Shown here: positions 8,479 to 17,093 of the stretch, one piece after another
How the letters are laid out: each line of letters starts with the position of its first letter
Numbering within the stretch: the first letter of the stretch is position 1
DNA from: UBA6107 sp034430175
Lineage (GTDB): Bacteria; Chloroflexota; Anaerolineae; Anaerolineales; Anaerolineaceae
Direction of reading: 5' to 3'
NCBI GenBank assembly: GCA_034430175.1
Contig: DAOUFI010000003.1
Location: 1 to 64,000, forward strand
DNA: 64,000 nt
Notes under the pieces: model-generated
What the model was told of the DNA's origin: nothing
The model's input: only the letters and a program-made list of their open reading frames with translations
The model's database searches: none
Made by a program: the position numbers and the translations under genes

Positions 8479-9264
8479 GTGGATTTTCAAATAGCTGGGC
8501 ATCAATCTGATAAATACTCGATCAACACAGAGGTCTATTCAGGTCCTCTTGATTTGCTTTTACAATTGATCGAGAAAGCCGAACTGGATATCACCAAACT
8601 TGCACTGGCTCAGGTGACCGATCAGTATCTGGAATATATGCAGACGTTGCAGGAGCAAGACGCAGCCGAAGTGTCAGCGTTTCTGGTGATCGCCGCTAGG
8701 CTTGTGCAAATAAAATCTGCCGCATTATTGCCACGCCCTGTGCTCGCCGGTCAACCACTCGAAGAAGATCCGGGTGAAGCCCTGGCGCAGCAATTGATCC
8801 TCTATAAGAAATTTAAGACGTTGGCGTTATTCCTCGAAGAAAGAGAAAGTGCCGGTCTTCGCACTTACTTGCGGATTGGGTCAGCCCCGTATCAGCAAAT
8901 CCCGACTAAGCTTGATATCAGTGAATTAACCCTGGATGAGCTGGTTCAGGCCGCGCGTGAAATATTTGCGCAATCCACTATGCTACCTTTAAGTGAAGTG
9001 GTTTCAATTCCTCGTATCACCATCCGCCAGAAGATCAATGTCATTATTGAGAATCTCAGAACGACCGGATCGATCCATTTCACCAGTTTATTATCGATGA
9101 AGAATAATCGTCTTGAGATTGTTGTCACCTTCCTGGCAATGCTAGAACTGATCAAGCGCCGAATCGTCGGCGCCAGTCAAAACACATTGTTTGGTGAAAT
9201 CGAATTACAATCAGAAGGCGAATGGGGCAATCTCGAAGACCAGGAATTGGAATTCGACGAGTAG
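8479..9264 (+). CDS. scpA: Segregation and condensation protein A
   Basis: ScpA is the kleisin that bridges the SMC heads. The protein (261 residues from the GTG) shows the hallmark N-terminal segment VYSGPLDLLLQLIEKAELDI, then ITKLALAQVTDQYLEYM and AAEVSAFLVIAARLVQIKS. The C-terminal winged helix contains the SMC-binding segment VVTFLAMLELIKRR. The ATG at 8452 is in frame, but a perfect extended -10 overlaps its first codons, so the GTG at 8479 fits better, as a leaderless start. scpB does not follow; the next gene is convergent. It is divergent from the smc operon, its functional partner. Confidence 0.93.
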   Translation: MDFQIAGHQSDKYSINTEVYSGPLDLLLQLIEKAELDITKLALAQVTDQYLEYMQTLQEQDAAEVSAFLVIAARLVQIKSAALLPRPVLAGQPLEEDPGEALAQQLILYKKFKTLALFLEERESAGLRTYLRIGSAPYQQIPTKLDISELTLDELVQAAREIFAQSTMLPLSEVVSIPRITIRQKINVIIENLRTTGSIHFTSLLSMKNNRLEIVVTFLAMLELIKRRIVGASQNTLFGEIELQSEGEWGNLEDQELEFDE

Positions 9265-9265
9265 T

Positions 9266-9817
9266 TTATTCAGCTTTTTTTTCTTCTGTTTCTTCAACGA
9301 AAAGATCATAAGGCAATCTGACGCCCATCCAGACAGCCATTAGACTGATGTTGTCGTCGGATTCATCTTCAAAGGGATTCTTTGACCGAACAGCATTAAT
9401 TAGAACCTCGAAGGTGTCCGTTTTTGGCCAATGGATCTGAAAACCAGGCAACTTGCTGCGGTCGAGTTCGATTGGTTGAAGGTTTGGCCATTCTTTCTCC
9501 TGCAAAACTTCGAAAACGGTTTTCGCCAGGTCAGTGTGCAAACGGAACCAACCTTCTATAACTGCTCCCGTGAAATCACTCAAGGTTCCGAAAAGCTCCA
9601 CGCTGGATTTAGCCTTAAGTCCTGCTGGCGCCAGGCTGCTGTTTCTGAATCCGGGAACTTTCACAAATTTGGAGATCGATCTGTTGATCGTTGTACGTTG
9701 GTCATTTGGAATTTTATCGATATGACTGAGAACCTCAGTAATCACCTTTTGACGATAATCATCACGCATGAATTCATTAATTGCTATGAACGGGAGGAAT
9801 TTTTCTTTTTCGGACAT
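9266..9817 (-). CDS. Conserved-looking orphan protein
   Basis: I do not recognise this 183-residue soluble protein. It is mostly helical in its first half, with a GLKAKSSVELFGTLSDFTGAV segment, and has a Trp/Pro-rich part (EWPNLQPIEL, FQIHWPKTD) and an acidic, Lys-rich tail. There is no signal peptide, membrane span or obvious catalytic motif. A good AAGGA ribosome site precedes the ATG. It lies 3 bases downstream of the aldo/keto reductase gene and probably shares its mRNA. Codon use looks like that of its neighbours. It ends one base from the scpA stop codon, tail to tail. Confidence 0.72.
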   Translation of the reverse strand: MSEKEKFLPFIAINEFMRDDYRQKVITEVLSHIDKIPNDQRTTINRSISKFVKVPGFRNSSLAPAGLKAKSSVELFGTLSDFTGAVIEGWFRLHTDLAKTVFEVLQEKEWPNLQPIELDRSKLPGFQIHWPKTDTFEVLINAVRSKNPFEDESDDNISLMAVWMGVRLPYDLFVEETEEKKAE

Positions 9818-9820
9818 TGA

Positions 9821-10756
9821 TTAATCCTTTTTGGTAACAGAATCACTTAACTCATCCAATAATTTCACTTCATCGGCTGATAAACGCCATCCAGCTCCGC
9901 CGACATTTTGTTCCATTTGGTTCGCGTTCTTTGCGCCTGGAATTGGAATAGCTCCCTTGCATATCACCCAGTTCAAAGCCACCTGCGCTGCGGACTTTCC
10001 ATCATGGTCGTTTCCTATCTTTATCATCGCCTTGATCAGCGGTTGAATCTTCGCCAGAAAATCGTGGTTATATTGACTATTCCTCACTCCAGAAGGCGGA
10101 TTTTCGGGAGTGTATTTGCCTGTCAATATCCCCATCGCTAGCGGACTGTAGGCAATGATTTTGATCCCAAGTTCATTGCATTTATCCATTAGTCCATTCT
10201 TTTCGATCCGTCGTTCCAGTAAATGATATTCAACCTGGTTTGAAGCGAGGCGGGAGCCATGTTCTTTCAAAACATTATCAGCTTCGATTGTCTGCGCCAG
10301 ATCATAGTTCGAAACACCAACCGCTTCTATCAATCCCTGTTGTTGCACTTCTATCATCCGCTCCATCCAGGTACGGATCGATATAGGAGGTAGTGGCCAA
10401 TGGATTTGATAGAGCTGAACTTTTTCCAATTTGAGTCTGGCCAAGCTCGCTTCCAGACGCTTTTTCAAAGCGTCCTTACGTAATCGCCAAGGGTATGGCA
10501 TCATTTTTGTGGCAATTCTCACGGGTTCTTCTAGGTTTTTCATTAACTCCCCTAAAAATGATTCCGACTTTCCCTGACCATAAATTTCGGCAGTATCGAA
10601 GAAACGAATGCCATTATCAATTGCAACCGCGAATGATTCTTCGATATCCTTTTCAGAATACCCCTGTCCATAATGCCAGACCAAGCGGTCTCCCCATGCC
10701 CAGGTTCCGATTCCAAGTTCAATTCCGTTGAAAATTTTATGCGGTGTATCAGTCAT
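9821..10756 (-). CDS. Aldo/keto reductase
   Basis: This 311-residue NADPH-dependent oxidoreductase has the TIM-barrel aldo/keto reductase fold. The catalytic tetrad is readable as Asp54, Tyr59 (FFDTAEIYGQGKSE), Lys84 (ATKMMP) and His119 (YQIHWP). The C-terminal NADP-binding part has IIAYSPLAMGILTGKY and the segment AIPIPGAKNANQMEQN, typical of the family. The natural substrate, some aldehyde or ketone, cannot be told from sequence. It leads a two-gene unit with the orphan gene downstream and is divergent from mutS. Confidence 0.92.
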   Translation of the reverse strand: MTDTPHKIFNGIELGIGTWAWGDRLVWHYGQGYSEKDIEESFAVAIDNGIRFFDTAEIYGQGKSESFLGELMKNLEEPVRIATKMMPYPWRLRKDALKKRLEASLARLKLEKVQLYQIHWPLPPISIRTWMERMIEVQQQGLIEAVGVSNYDLAQTIEADNVLKEHGSRLASNQVEYHLLERRIEKNGLMDKCNELGIKIIAYSPLAMGILTGKYTPENPPSGVRNSQYNHDFLAKIQPLIKAMIKIGNDHDGKSAAQVALNWVICKGAIPIPGAKNANQMEQNVGGAGWRLSADEVKLLDELSDSVTKKD

Positions 10757-10793
10757 TTTAATTGTCCAAATGAAGGAATAAATTTCAGGTTGA

Positions 10794-10799
10794 ATTATA
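10794..10799 (-). promoter_or_regulatory. -10 element of the aldo/keto reductase unit
   Basis: A perfect minus-strand TATAAT lies 38 bases upstream of the ATG. The -35 box is not obvious. Confidence 0.4.
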
Positions 10800-10843
10800 C
10801 AGTGGAATCCAATAATGATTAGGTATCTAAATAATGCATGCGA

Positions 10844-10849
10844 TATAAT
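10844..10849 (+). promoter_or_regulatory. -10 element of mutS
   Basis: A perfect TATAAT predicts a start of transcription around 10856. The first codon in that mRNA is an ATG at 10860 opening a 7-codon frame that closes at 10883, two bases before the mutS ATG. Confidence 0.45.
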
Positions 10850-10885
10850 TAACGTCTATATGAAAATGATCCGGGTAAATTGATA

Positions 10886-13462
10886 ATGAGCGACGATGTA
10901 ACCCCTATCCGCCAACAGTATCTTGAGATCAAGAAAAAGTATCCCGATACGATTCTCTTTTTCCGATTGGGTGATTTCTACGAAACCTTTGATGATGATG
11001 CAGAAACCACCTCGCGTGAATTGGACATCGTTCTGACTTCACGGGGGATAGCCAAAGGCAAGCGCATCCCCATGGCAGGTATTCCTTATCACGCAGTCGA
11101 AAATTATCTCTCCCGCTTGATCGATCGCGGGTTTCACGTGGCCATCTGCGAACAAGTCGGGGAACAACCAGCGCGTGGTCTCTTTCCTCGCGAAGTTGTG
11201 CGTGTGGTCACTCCTGGCACAGTAGTCGAGCCTACTCTACTGAAAAGCGATCAAAACAATTACCTGGCCGCGGTCATCAGCCAGGATGGCAATTCCGCGA
11301 TAGCCTATGTGGATATCACAACAGGTGAATTTTACGCATCTGAATTCGAATCGACGCCATACAACACCGCGTTACGTACTGAACTGATACGCCTCTCTCC
11401 TAGTGAAGTCCTATGTCCTGAATCGATGGTTATGGAAGAGATATTCACAGGTCATATCACGCGTCTGCCTGACTGGCGCTTTGAAACAGGTCGATGCCGT
11501 GAAAGCCTTATGCGCCAATTTCAGGTGGAGACACTGGATGGATTTGGCTTGCAGGAATTTCCTCTCGCCGTCCAGACTTCAGGGGTAATCTTGCAGTACC
11601 TTAAGGATACGCAACCACTTTCCCTGTCTCTCCTTGACCATATCACCACCTATTCCATTAGTGAATTCATGACTCTGGATGCAGCGACACGACGAAATCT
11701 TGAACTCACCGAAACATTGCGTCGTGGCGAAACCCAGGGATCTCTTTTACACATTCTCGACCATACCTTAACTCCAATGGGTCATCGGCTAATCCGTCAG
11801 TGGATCAGCAAACCATTATTGAAGATCGAAGCCATTCAAGCCCGCCAGGAGATCGTGGCTGGTTTTCTCAAAGATGGATTATTTCGTACTGCCGTCCGTT
11901 CGGCGCTTGCTCCAATTGGCGATCTGGAGCGTTTATGTAATCGTATCACCTCTGGAATCGCAAATCCTCGCGATTTAGTGGCGCTGAGAAACAACCTCAC
12001 TCAACTCCCTGAAATTCTCGTTGAACTGGATCAAAATAAACACACTGCTCCTTCACTAAGAGAACAAATCGATCCCTGCTCTGCTGTGCTCGATCTGGTA
12101 AATCGTGCCATTGCTGAAGAACCTCCTGCCACACTTCAAAATACCGGGGTGATCCGGTCAGGTTTCTCCTCTGAATTGGACAACATCATTGAGATGTCTA
12201 GCCATGCTCGTGAATGGATCTCGAATCTTGAAAATGTTGAAAGAGAACGGACAGGCATTAAGAATTTAAAAGTTGGCTATAACAAAGTTTTTGGATATTA
12301 CATAGAGATCACCAACAGCAATACAAACCTGGCACCGGCGGAATACATTCGCAAACAGACACTCGTCAATGCCGAACGCTATATTACCCCCGAGATGAAA
12401 GAGTACGAATCACTTGTTCTTAACGCTGAAGAAAGGATTCATGAAGTTGAAAATCGGCTGTTCAAGGAGATCTGCCGCGAGATTAGCAAATCCTCCCTCG
12501 CGCTACTGAATACAGCTCGCGCGTTGGGTGAATTAGATGTTTATCTATCATTTGCTGAAGTGGCTGCTTATTCTGGCTACGTCTTACCCGAATTGACGAC
12601 TGAACCGATCATAGACATTCACGATGGAAGGCATCCGGTGGTTGAAACCACTCTTCACGGTGACCGGTTTGTACCCAATGATATGATCTTTGAAGAAGGC
12701 GAAGTCATCCGCGTGATCACCGGTCCCAATATGAGCGGTAAATCGACCTATTTACGTCAGGTAGCTTTAATCGTACTGATGGCTCAAATCGGTAGTTATG
12801 TTCCGGCGAGCAGCGCACGTATTGGTCTGGTCGATCGGATTTTTACCCGCATTGGAGCTCAGGATGAAATCCATGCCGGCCAATCCACCTTCATGGTCGA
12901 GATGATCGAAACCGCGAACATTCTCAATCATGCCACTCCACGGTCATTACTTATCCTGGACGAGATTGGTCGCGGCACCTCCACCTACGACGGTCTATCC
13001 ATCGCCTGGGCGGTCATCGAGTACATCCACAACCACCCCAATCTACGTGCCAGGACGCTCTTTGCAACCCACTTCCATGAATTAACCCAGCTTAGCAACT
13101 TATTACCCGGTGTACGAAATTACAACGTTGCGGTCTCCGAAGCCGATAATCATGTGGTCTTCCTCCATCGCATCGTCCCGGGTGGCGCCGATCGATCCTA
13201 CGGTATCCACGTGGCTCAATTGGCTGGCATCCCTCGGCCGGTCATCCTGCGCGCCTCTGAAATGTTACGCCAATTGGAATCGACTTCCGGGACGGCAATC
13301 CAGCTTGATTCGCTGCGATCAGAACAGATGACACTGTTCCCTGAAACTAACCCCTTACTTGATGAGCTCAAAAAATTGGATTTAAACACACTGCCTCCCC
13401 TGCAAGCGCTCAATATCCTTTACGAATGGCAGCAAAAATATCTGGCTAACAAAGGCAACTAG
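10886..13462 (+). CDS. mutS: DNA mismatch repair protein MutS
   Basis: MutS recognises mismatched bases and starts strand-specific repair. At 858 residues it is a complete MutS1. The N-terminal mismatch-reading domain has the Phe-x-Glu motif within FRLGDFYETF. Connector and lever domains follow. The ATPase has Walker A GPNMSGKSTYLRQ (about 613), Walker B LLILDEIGRGTSTYDG and the FATHFHEL switch. The ATG at 10886 is chosen over a TTG two codons earlier because MSDDV then begins directly; there is no strong ribosome site. mutL is not next to it. Confidence 0.97.
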   Translation: MSDDVTPIRQQYLEIKKKYPDTILFFRLGDFYETFDDDAETTSRELDIVLTSRGIAKGKRIPMAGIPYHAVENYLSRLIDRGFHVAICEQVGEQPARGLFPREVVRVVTPGTVVEPTLLKSDQNNYLAAVISQDGNSAIAYVDITTGEFYASEFESTPYNTALRTELIRLSPSEVLCPESMVMEEIFTGHITRLPDWRFETGRCRESLMRQFQVETLDGFGLQEFPLAVQTSGVILQYLKDTQPLSLSLLDHITTYSISEFMTLDAATRRNLELTETLRRGETQGSLLHILDHTLTPMGHRLIRQWISKPLLKIEAIQARQEIVAGFLKDGLFRTAVRSALAPIGDLERLCNRITSGIANPRDLVALRNNLTQLPEILVELDQNKHTAPSLREQIDPCSAVLDLVNRAIAEEPPATLQNTGVIRSGFSSELDNIIEMSSHAREWISNLENVERERTGIKNLKVGYNKVFGYYIEITNSNTNLAPAEYIRKQTLVNAERYITPEMKEYESLVLNAEERIHEVENRLFKEICREISKSSLALLNTARALGELDVYLSFAEVAAYSGYVLPELTTEPIIDIHDGRHPVVETTLHGDRFVPNDMIFEEGEVIRVITGPNMSGKSTYLRQVALIVLMAQIGSYVPASSARIGLVDRIFTRIGAQDEIHAGQSTFMVEMIETANILNHATPRSLLILDEIGRGTSTYDGLSIAWAVIEYIHNHPNLRARTLFATHFHELTQLSNLLPGVRNYNVAVSEADNHVVFLHRIVPGGADRSYGIHVAQLAGIPRPVILRASEMLRQLESTSGTAIQLDSLRSEQMTLFPETNPLLDELKKLDLNTLPPLQALNILYEWQQKYLANKGN

Positions 13463-13469
13463 TAAAAAG

Positions 13470-14627
13470 CTAGTTTGATTTGTTCTTGATCAATCCTGTA
13501 ATGATAATAAAGATCAAACCTGCTCCAAAGGCTATCGCGCAAGCCACCAAACCATAGTTAACGGTCTGCGATATGGCTAGCTTTGTGCTTTTCTGTACAA
13601 AAGCATCGATGAAGGTACCCGTATTCATTATTGAACCTTTGGACAGAAAGACCTGACTGATTTGTCCTACTGAATAAACTAACAATGCTGTCAATAAACC
13701 AGAAATAAATAATGGAATCCCCAATAAAATGAGCATTCGCTTAATTGAGTGCGTTGATAGCAATATGATCAGCGCAGCCAGAACCAGACATGCCAGGGGT
13801 AAATAATCCATTACTCGATGAATGATGACATAAGCACGGTAATATTTCGTTTCAGTGAGCTCATTGAAAAATGTAGAGTTCTTTGATGAAATAATGGGCA
13901 TTTTCTCAGGCATAAAATTAGCTGCCCATTGAATTGACCCGGGGATGTTTATCTCATCATCGTATTTTGCTGGTGGATCACAAATTAGGTTTTGGGTCAA
14001 TTCACCGGAGGATTTCCCTTTTAAAATTGCTTTTAATGCATCCACTTGATTTTGAGTACATTCAGGATATGTGCCTACTATTCCATCAATAAAAGATGTA
14101 AATCGATCACTCTGAATATTTTTCTGAATGGGTTTCAAATCAATGAAAACCTCCATGTTGGTTGTTTTCAAATTAATGTAATCCATAAATGACTTGAAAA
14201 TAGAATAAGTTTGTTCTTTGAAGTAATCTTCAGGAACAATGATTTGAATAATTTCCTGCACCTGCTCTTTTTTGAGCGTCCAGAAATATGAATCAAACAA
14301 CTGTCCCATTTGATCACCTTCGTACCTGTTGGGCATGATGAAATTTCTGATGTCTTTTTCAGAGAAACTTGTCAGCGACAAATTCTCCATTACCAATTCT
14401 TCTTCCCCAACGGTTGGATCCATCAGTCTGCTGACTATATAGTCAGGAATTTTTTCGTATATCTTCTCCTTCTCCAGGATTTTTACATAGAAATCCTCAA
14501 AGAGAAAAGTTCGCTGAATGATGATTGTCAATAATGCGGGAATGAGAATGATCGCTAGGAAAATCGAAAGAACCACTACCAAGCCTTTTCCCTTGTTCAT
14601 AATCCTTGGATTTGATGGCTGATTCAT
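13470..14627 (-). CDS. Polytopic membrane protein of unknown function
   Basis: I cannot name this 385-residue protein. One membrane span near the N-terminus (about 14-36) is followed by a large probable extracytoplasmic region (about 37-270) without recognisable motifs. At least three further spans follow at about 274-292, 298-326 and 352-380, and the protein ends with a short basic tail. Residues 40-110 contain an EKEKIYEKIPDYIV helix and EKDIRNFIMP. The gene starts 16 bases after the GH13 gene, with an AGAGGGA ribosome site, so it is likely the last gene of fmt-panE-GH13. The link to those genes is not evident. Confidence 0.75.
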   Translation of the reverse strand: MNQPSNPRIMNKGKGLVVVLSIFLAIILIPALLTIIIQRTFLFEDFYVKILEKEKIYEKIPDYIVSRLMDPTVGEEELVMENLSLTSFSEKDIRNFIMPNRYEGDQMGQLFDSYFWTLKKEQVQEIIQIIVPEDYFKEQTYSIFKSFMDYINLKTTNMEVFIDLKPIQKNIQSDRFTSFIDGIVGTYPECTQNQVDALKAILKGKSSGELTQNLICDPPAKYDDEINIPGSIQWAANFMPEKMPIISSKNSTFFNELTETKYYRAYVIIHRVMDYLPLACLVLAALIILLSTHSIKRMLILLGIPLFISGLLTALLVYSVGQISQVFLSKGSIMNTGTFIDAFVQKSTKLAISQTVNYGLVACAIAFGAGLIFIIITGLIKNKSN

Positions 14628-14643
14628 CGTTCCCTCTAGAAAA

Positions 14644-16041
14644 TTAAACTGCGCGGAGAATTAACCCTCCCCAACGATTGATTTCCAATGAGACTTTCCT
14701 ATCATTGATACTAATCAATTCTGTCCCCAGTAAATTTCGTAAATACTTTAGGTTCTGCAAAGTAGTCCCGGAAATATCGATTGTTACATAAACAGTCTGG
14801 TTGGACGAATTTCCAATTACGATGGAAGATTCTTTTCCATCTGTCCTGCAAAAAGCAAAAACGTTACCGCCAGTTACCGGCAAGGGTTGATAATCTCCAC
14901 GCCTCAACGCAGACATGTCTTTACGTAGACGGATCAAGGCTTTGATCCACTGGCGCAAATCGATATTCCATTTCGATTCATCCCAAGGGAATGTCCTTCT
15001 GCTATCCGGATCTTTCCCACCCTCCATTCCAATCTCGTCTCCGTAATAGATCGCAGGTGCCCCTGGGAAACTGAGGAGAAAAAGAAACGCCAGTTTCGTT
15101 TTCTCGACACTTCTATTCAAAAGAGTGAAAACTCGTTCAGTATCATGTGAACCCAGGGTGTTGTACATTGCGTATGAGTTCTCTTCAGGATATCTGCCAA
15201 GCCAGTCATTGGTGGCTTTCATAAATCCGCCAGCGTCAATCTTATCTGTCAGAAGGTCTATAATCAATGTTCGGATCGGATATTGCATCAGCCCATCAAA
15301 ATGGTGATCCCCCACCCAACGAGGATCTCCATCCCAAATCTCTCCCAACAAATATGCGTCCGGATTGGTCGATTTGACAATGGCGCGGAATTCGTCCCAG
15401 AAACCATCATCGTCGATCTCATTGGGAACATCCAAACGCCAACCGTCAATCCCCTGTTCGAGCCAATACCGCGCGACATTAAAAATATATCTCCGTACCT
15501 GCGGATTGCCAGTGTTTAATTTTGGCAGGCTCTTATACTTCCACCAACCTAGATAATTCGTTGCGTCTCCAGACGAGTATGCATCCAAAGGAAACTGCTT
15601 CACAAAAAACCAATCCACGTAGGGTGAATTGGCCTGATTTTCAAGGAGGTCATTAAAGGCAAAAAAACCACGTCCACAGTGATTGAATACACCATCCAGA
15701 ACTATCCTGATTTGGTTACGGTGGGCAATATCCAGCAATGTATCGAAATCCTGCCTTGTTCCTAGTTTGGGGTCAATCCTGTAGTAATCGGTTGTGTTAT
15801 ATCGGTGAGTGGATGGTGAAAGAAAAACTGGATTGAAATAAATCGCGTTGACACCAAGATCAAGAAGATAATACATGCGCTCGATCACACCGCGGAAATC
15901 GCCCCCCTGAAAACCCACTATAGTAGGCTTTGCTTCCCAGGGTAACAAGTTTACAGGATCGTTCGAAGTATCCCCGTTGCAGAAACGATCTGGGAAGATC
16001 TGGTAAAAAATACTGTCCTTTACCCAAGCTGGAACGGTCAT
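14644..16041 (-). CDS. Cytoplasmic GH13 alpha-glucanase (neopullulanase/cyclomaltodextrinase-like)
   Basis: A glycoside hydrolase of the alpha-amylase family, 465 residues. The four conserved regions are visible: DGVFNHCG (116-123), GWRLDVPNE with nucleophile Asp204, GEIWDG with acid/base Glu234, and LGSHDTERV with His299-Asp300. The run YGDEIGMEGGKDPDSRRTFPWD resembles cyclomaltodextrinases and neopullulanases. It lacks a signal peptide, so it would act on imported maltodextrins, fitting the MalEFG-type transporter at 33-36 kb. Its ATG overlaps the panE stop codon by four bases, which implies translational coupling within the fmt-panE operon. Confidence 0.92.
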   Translation of the reverse strand: MTVPAWVKDSIFYQIFPDRFCNGDTSNDPVNLLPWEAKPTIVGFQGGDFRGVIERMYYLLDLGVNAIYFNPVFLSPSTHRYNTTDYYRIDPKLGTRQDFDTLLDIAHRNQIRIVLDGVFNHCGRGFFAFNDLLENQANSPYVDWFFVKQFPLDAYSSGDATNYLGWWKYKSLPKLNTGNPQVRRYIFNVARYWLEQGIDGWRLDVPNEIDDDGFWDEFRAIVKSTNPDAYLLGEIWDGDPRWVGDHHFDGLMQYPIRTLIIDLLTDKIDAGGFMKATNDWLGRYPEENSYAMYNTLGSHDTERVFTLLNRSVEKTKLAFLFLLSFPGAPAIYYGDEIGMEGGKDPDSRRTFPWDESKWNIDLRQWIKALIRLRKDMSALRRGDYQPLPVTGGNVFAFCRTDGKESSIVIGNSSNQTVYVTIDISGTTLQNLKYLRNLLGTELISINDRKVSLEINRWGGLILRAV

Positions 16042-17093
16042 CTTTTAATCTCAATCTCGATGGAAGAGATAAGATTTCCGGGTTGATTCGCAAAATCAGA
16101 CTTTTGGATCGAACCGCATGCCAGGTTTTCGAGGATCTTCGTCAATCCTTTGTTGACTGGAGCTGTCAACCCAAGGCTCTCAGCAGCTCGAACTACTGCG
16201 CCGTTGAGAAACGTCACCTCTGATTGCTTTTGGCCATTGTAAAGATCGATGTGGAATGAAGGCATCTTGTTACCTCTGCCTTTTCCCAGCGCCAGTAAAC
16301 TGATGGGTTGGCTGATAATTAACGGCAAATTCGTCATCGCCCAAATCAAAGGCTTGATCGGCGTGCCGGGTAAGTTAACAAGATGGATACCGCGTTTCTT
16401 CATCACCAGCAGAGTCTCACGGATTTGAGCCACTTCGATTTGATAGATACCGCGGTCAGAAAAAATCTGCGCTGGTGTCCAATTCAATATCGCAGATGTC
16501 GCATTTCCCAGCAAATTGGTCAACATTTTTGACCATTTGAGATCCTCGCGAATGGGATATCCCCGCGCCTTCAATCCTGCGTTGTTCAGCGACTCGATCA
16601 GATTAGCCGAAAGAGGATGGTTAGATTCCACCCCCATCCCTCGCATTTTTTGTACAAAAACGTTTCCTGATCCACGTTTACCGACAGCAGTCGCGATGGA
16701 AGCGCCAATCACCTTACCCGAACCCAACACACTTTCAAGAAGCGTTTCATTTTCCACGCCATTTTGCAGGCAGAGGACCACCGGAAATTCATCCGCGAAT
16801 GGACGAATGGAATCGATTATTGCCAGAGTATCAAAGGATTTAACCGCCAATAAAGCTATATCGTACTTACCATCCTTTAATGCCTCATCAAGAGAAAAGA
16901 AAACCTTATGGCTAGTTGATGTTTTCATCCCATTGGAGGTTTCAACTTTCAATTCCTGGTGGATAAGGCTTGGGTTTGAGTCTGGTTTTTCCAAAAAACT
17001 GACTTCATATCCGTATGCGGCAAGTGAACCACCAATATACGTGCCAATTGCTCCCATTCCAAAACAAAGAAAGCGTAACTTCTTATTTGTCAA
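16038..17093 (-). CDS. panE: 2-dehydropantoate 2-reductase (ketopantoate reductase)
   Basis: The enzyme reduces ketopantoate to pantoate with NADPH on the way to coenzyme A. The N-terminal Rossmann motif FGMGAIGTYIGG is followed by LLAVKSFDT and VVLCLQNGVENE. The C-terminal helical domain has KMLTNLLGNATSAIL with the usual catalytic Lys. I place the start at a TTG (17093): it has a GAGG site eight bases upstream, overlaps fmt by 11 bases, and puts the dinucleotide motif close to the N-terminus. An ATG at 17141 would add 16 residues inside fmt. Other ketopantoate-reductase-like oxidoreductases share the fold, so the substrate is moderately certain. Confidence 0.85.
   Translation of the reverse strand: MTNKKLRFLCFGMGAIGTYIGGSLAAYGYEVSFLEKPDSNPSLIHQELKVETSNGMKTSTSHKVFFSLDEALKDGKYDIALLAVKSFDTLAIIDSIRPFADEFPVVLCLQNGVENETLLESVLGSGKVIGASIATAVGKRGSGNVFVQKMRGMGVESNHPLSANLIESLNNAGLKARGYPIREDLKWSKMLTNLLGNATSAILNWTPAQIFSDRGIYQIEVAQIRETLLVMKKRGIHLVNLPGTPIKPLIWAMTNLPLIISQPISLLALGKGRGNKMPSFHIDLYNGQKQSEVTFLNGAVVRAAESLGLTAPVNKGLTKILENLACGSIQKSDFANQPGNLISSIEIEIKR

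Noticed and set aside
13457..13475. Terminator between mutS and the convergent membrane protein gene
   Set aside because: The AACTAG/CTAGTT stem is only 6 bp, overlaps both stop codons and lacks a clear T run; too weak to call.
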